Assembly: GCA_903884005.1 (NCBI GenBank)
Contig: CAISDA010000044.1
Location: 1 to 64,000, forward strand
DNA length: 64,000 nt
Reading direction: 5' to 3'
DNA from: an uncultured Ignavibacteriota bacterium
GTDB lineage: Bacteria > Bacteroidota > Ignavibacteria > UBA10030 > UBA8401
The notes under the pieces were generated by a model. The model saw only the letters and a list, made by a program, of their open reading frames with translations, did not search any database and was not told the DNA's origin. The translations under genes were made by a program, and so were the position numbers. This document shows positions 63,038-64,000 of this stretch, in pieces (positions within the stretch are counted from its first letter, which is position 1; every line of letters starts with the position of its first letter).

Positions 63038-64000
63038 TTAGATCCCGCCGTGGCGGGACGTCAGTTGGCTCTCTGAATCGATCAGGTATCCGCCGTCGCT
63101 GACCACGATATCGCCCTGCCGCAGGCCGTGAGTGATCTCGTACTTTCCATCGAAACGCATTCCTAAGCCCACATCCCGCGATTCAAACCGGTTCACGCTT
63201 GTCTCCACATATACGATGTTGCGCTTGCCTGTGACAAGCACTGCACTCACCGGCACTGTCAACCCCATGCCGCGTGCCTGCCTGAAGATCGTCTCGGTGT
63301 ATGTATTTGGCTTCAGTGCACCAGAATTGTTATTGACCGTCATGCGCACTTGTACCGTCCGCGATTGCGGATTCACAACGGGAGAGATGAACGAGATCAT
63401 AACGGGCAATGCGCTGCTGGGAGTGTTCTGCAGTTGCACGGATGCCTTGTCGCCGACTCTGAGCCTGCCGGCGTCAGTTTCGGATACTTCGGCAACATTC
63501 CATAATGAAGATATATCCGAAATTTCAAAAAGCGGAAGGCCTTCGGAGATATAGATGCCCTCCACGATTTTTTTCTCGACGACAGTGCCCGAAGCGGGGG
63601 AATGATACGTAAACAAAAGCGCTCCGTGTTCGGTCTTTTCAAGCGTCCGGATCTGGTCGTCTGTGAAGCCGAAGAGCTGCAGCTTCGATCGGGCGGCGGA
63701 TACAAACGTCATCGATTCTTGAGATGCTGCGCGATCGGCCTGGAGTTTCGATTGTGCGGCAGACAATAGCGTCGACTGAGCATCTGCGTTGGAGAGATCC
63801 GGCCGGTTGTCCGATCGTGCGCTGCCAATACTGCCGGCGCCGTCGTTACGATATGCCTGCAGGTATTCATTCTCCGCCTGCACGATGTCGGGACAGTAGA
63901 CATCGAACAGCGCCTGGCCCTTTCGCACCGCCGTGCCGACTGCCGTCACATGCAACTTCTCGATGCGGCCGCTGAAACGCGCGCTGATGATTATTTTATT
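63038..64000 (-). CDS. efflux RND transporter periplasmic adaptor, CusB-like (5' end outside window)
   Basis: The minus-strand frame is open from the right edge (64000) to 63038, at least 320 residues, so the signal peptide is off the window. [12 protein letters not shown] near the edge is the typical CusB membrane-fusion start (lipoyl-like domain), with [20 protein letters not shown] leading into a helical hairpin. The beta-barrel domain holds [20 protein letters not shown] and [11 protein letters not shown], and the C-terminus [20 protein letters not shown] is the adaptor end. It should join an inner-membrane RND pump to an outer-membrane channel, probably for Cu/Ag given copA nearby. Confidence 0.88.
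   Translation of the reverse strand, partial: NKIIISARFSGRIEKLHVTAVGTAVRKGQALFDVYCPDIVQAENEYLQAYRNDGAGSIGSARSDNRPDLSNADAQSTLLSAAQSKLQADRAASQESMTFVSAARSKLQLFGFTDDQIRTLEKTEHGALLFTYHSPASGTVVEKKIVEGIYISEGLPLFEISDISSLWNVAEVSETDAGRLRVGDKASVQLQNTPSSALPVMISFISPVVNPQSRTVQVRMTVNNNSGALKPNTYTETIFRQARGMGLTVPVSAVLVTGKRNIVYVETSVNRFESRDVGLGMRFDGKYEITHGLRQGDIVVSDGGYLIDSESQLTSRHGGI

Noticed and set aside
1-64000. CRISPR arrays, tRNA or rRNA genes, integrases, insertion sequences, prophage genes
   Set aside because: Looked for repeat-spacer patterns, tRNA-like cloverleaf ends and transposase motifs in all intergenic regions; none were seen.

Overview
The window looks like a chromosomal segment from a free-living Bacteroidota/FCB-group bacterium, most likely near the Ignavibacteria. 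The main evidence is four secreted proteins ending in, or close to, the type IX secretion (T9SS) sorting motif (YPNPFNPST-type tail followed by a short beta domain ending in Lys), together with two PorV/PorQ-like outer-membrane proteins. Housekeeping genes (der, upp, a Rel/SpoT homologue, ruvX, mtgA, rsmI, trmO) are ordinary bacterial types. I saw no rRNA, tRNA, CRISPR array, integrase or transposase. The taxonomic call is inference; a marker-gene tree would settle it.

Layout. (1) 1-5010, + strand: an outer-membrane barrel gene without its 5' part, then an ABC ATPase, two FtsX/LolCE-type permeases and a LolA-like lipoprotein-sorting protein, the last three overlapping by ATGA. (2) 5235-8847: a secreted six-hairpin-glycosidase-like protein and a URO-D/MtaA-type methyltransferase-fold protein. 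(3) 9015-10877, - strand: an FG-GAP repeat T9SS cargo with its own promoter and terminator. (4) 11112-18854, +: two GT9 heptosyltransferase-like enzymes followed by two secreted arylsulfotransferase-like T9SS cargos. (5) 29906 down to 19016, -: a tightly packed ten-gene operon behind one sigma70-like promoter: lipoprotein, Asp-box T9SS cargo, two PorV-like proteins, GT4, flippase, amidotransferase-like/CE4 fusion, two GT4s and a thioredoxin-fold protein. (6) 31961-30111, -: a DUF1207-like outer-membrane protein and a site-2 protease. (7) 41179 down to 32204, -: a second glycan locus (three GT2 genes, one split by an in-frame TAG, an LPG-synthase-type flippase domain protein, a radical SAM protein, a CE4 deacetylase, a MurG-like glycosyltransferase and a PHP hydrolase). 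(8) 41349-55279, +: der, upp, TPR protein, rel/spoT, ruvX, mtgA, a CheB-CheR-PAS protein, a hybrid histidine kinase, rsmI and a TPR protein. (9) 56991 down to 55271, -: an LRR protein with an HPD motif, and trmO. (10) 57165-58238: a decayed GT39 pseudogene. (11) 58372-64000: an SDR-like protein, copper ATPase copA, a PIN-PhoH protein with a coupled 59-codon ORF, and a CusB-like adaptor cut by the right edge.

Two families of short dispersed repeats sit between the genes: a composite palindrome with the core GGGCGAGAT-n3-ATCTCGCCC (six copies) and a GTCATTCTGAG-type repeat (three copies). One palindrome copy lies exactly where the GT39 pseudogene loses its N-terminus. The strongest things to follow up are this repeat family and its link to gene decay, the in-frame TAG in the GT2 gene at 37915-39078, the HPD-motif/LRR fusion, and the operon joining T9SS cargo and PorV-like proteins to surface-glycan genes. 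Functions are read from motifs and family resemblance only; no search was run.
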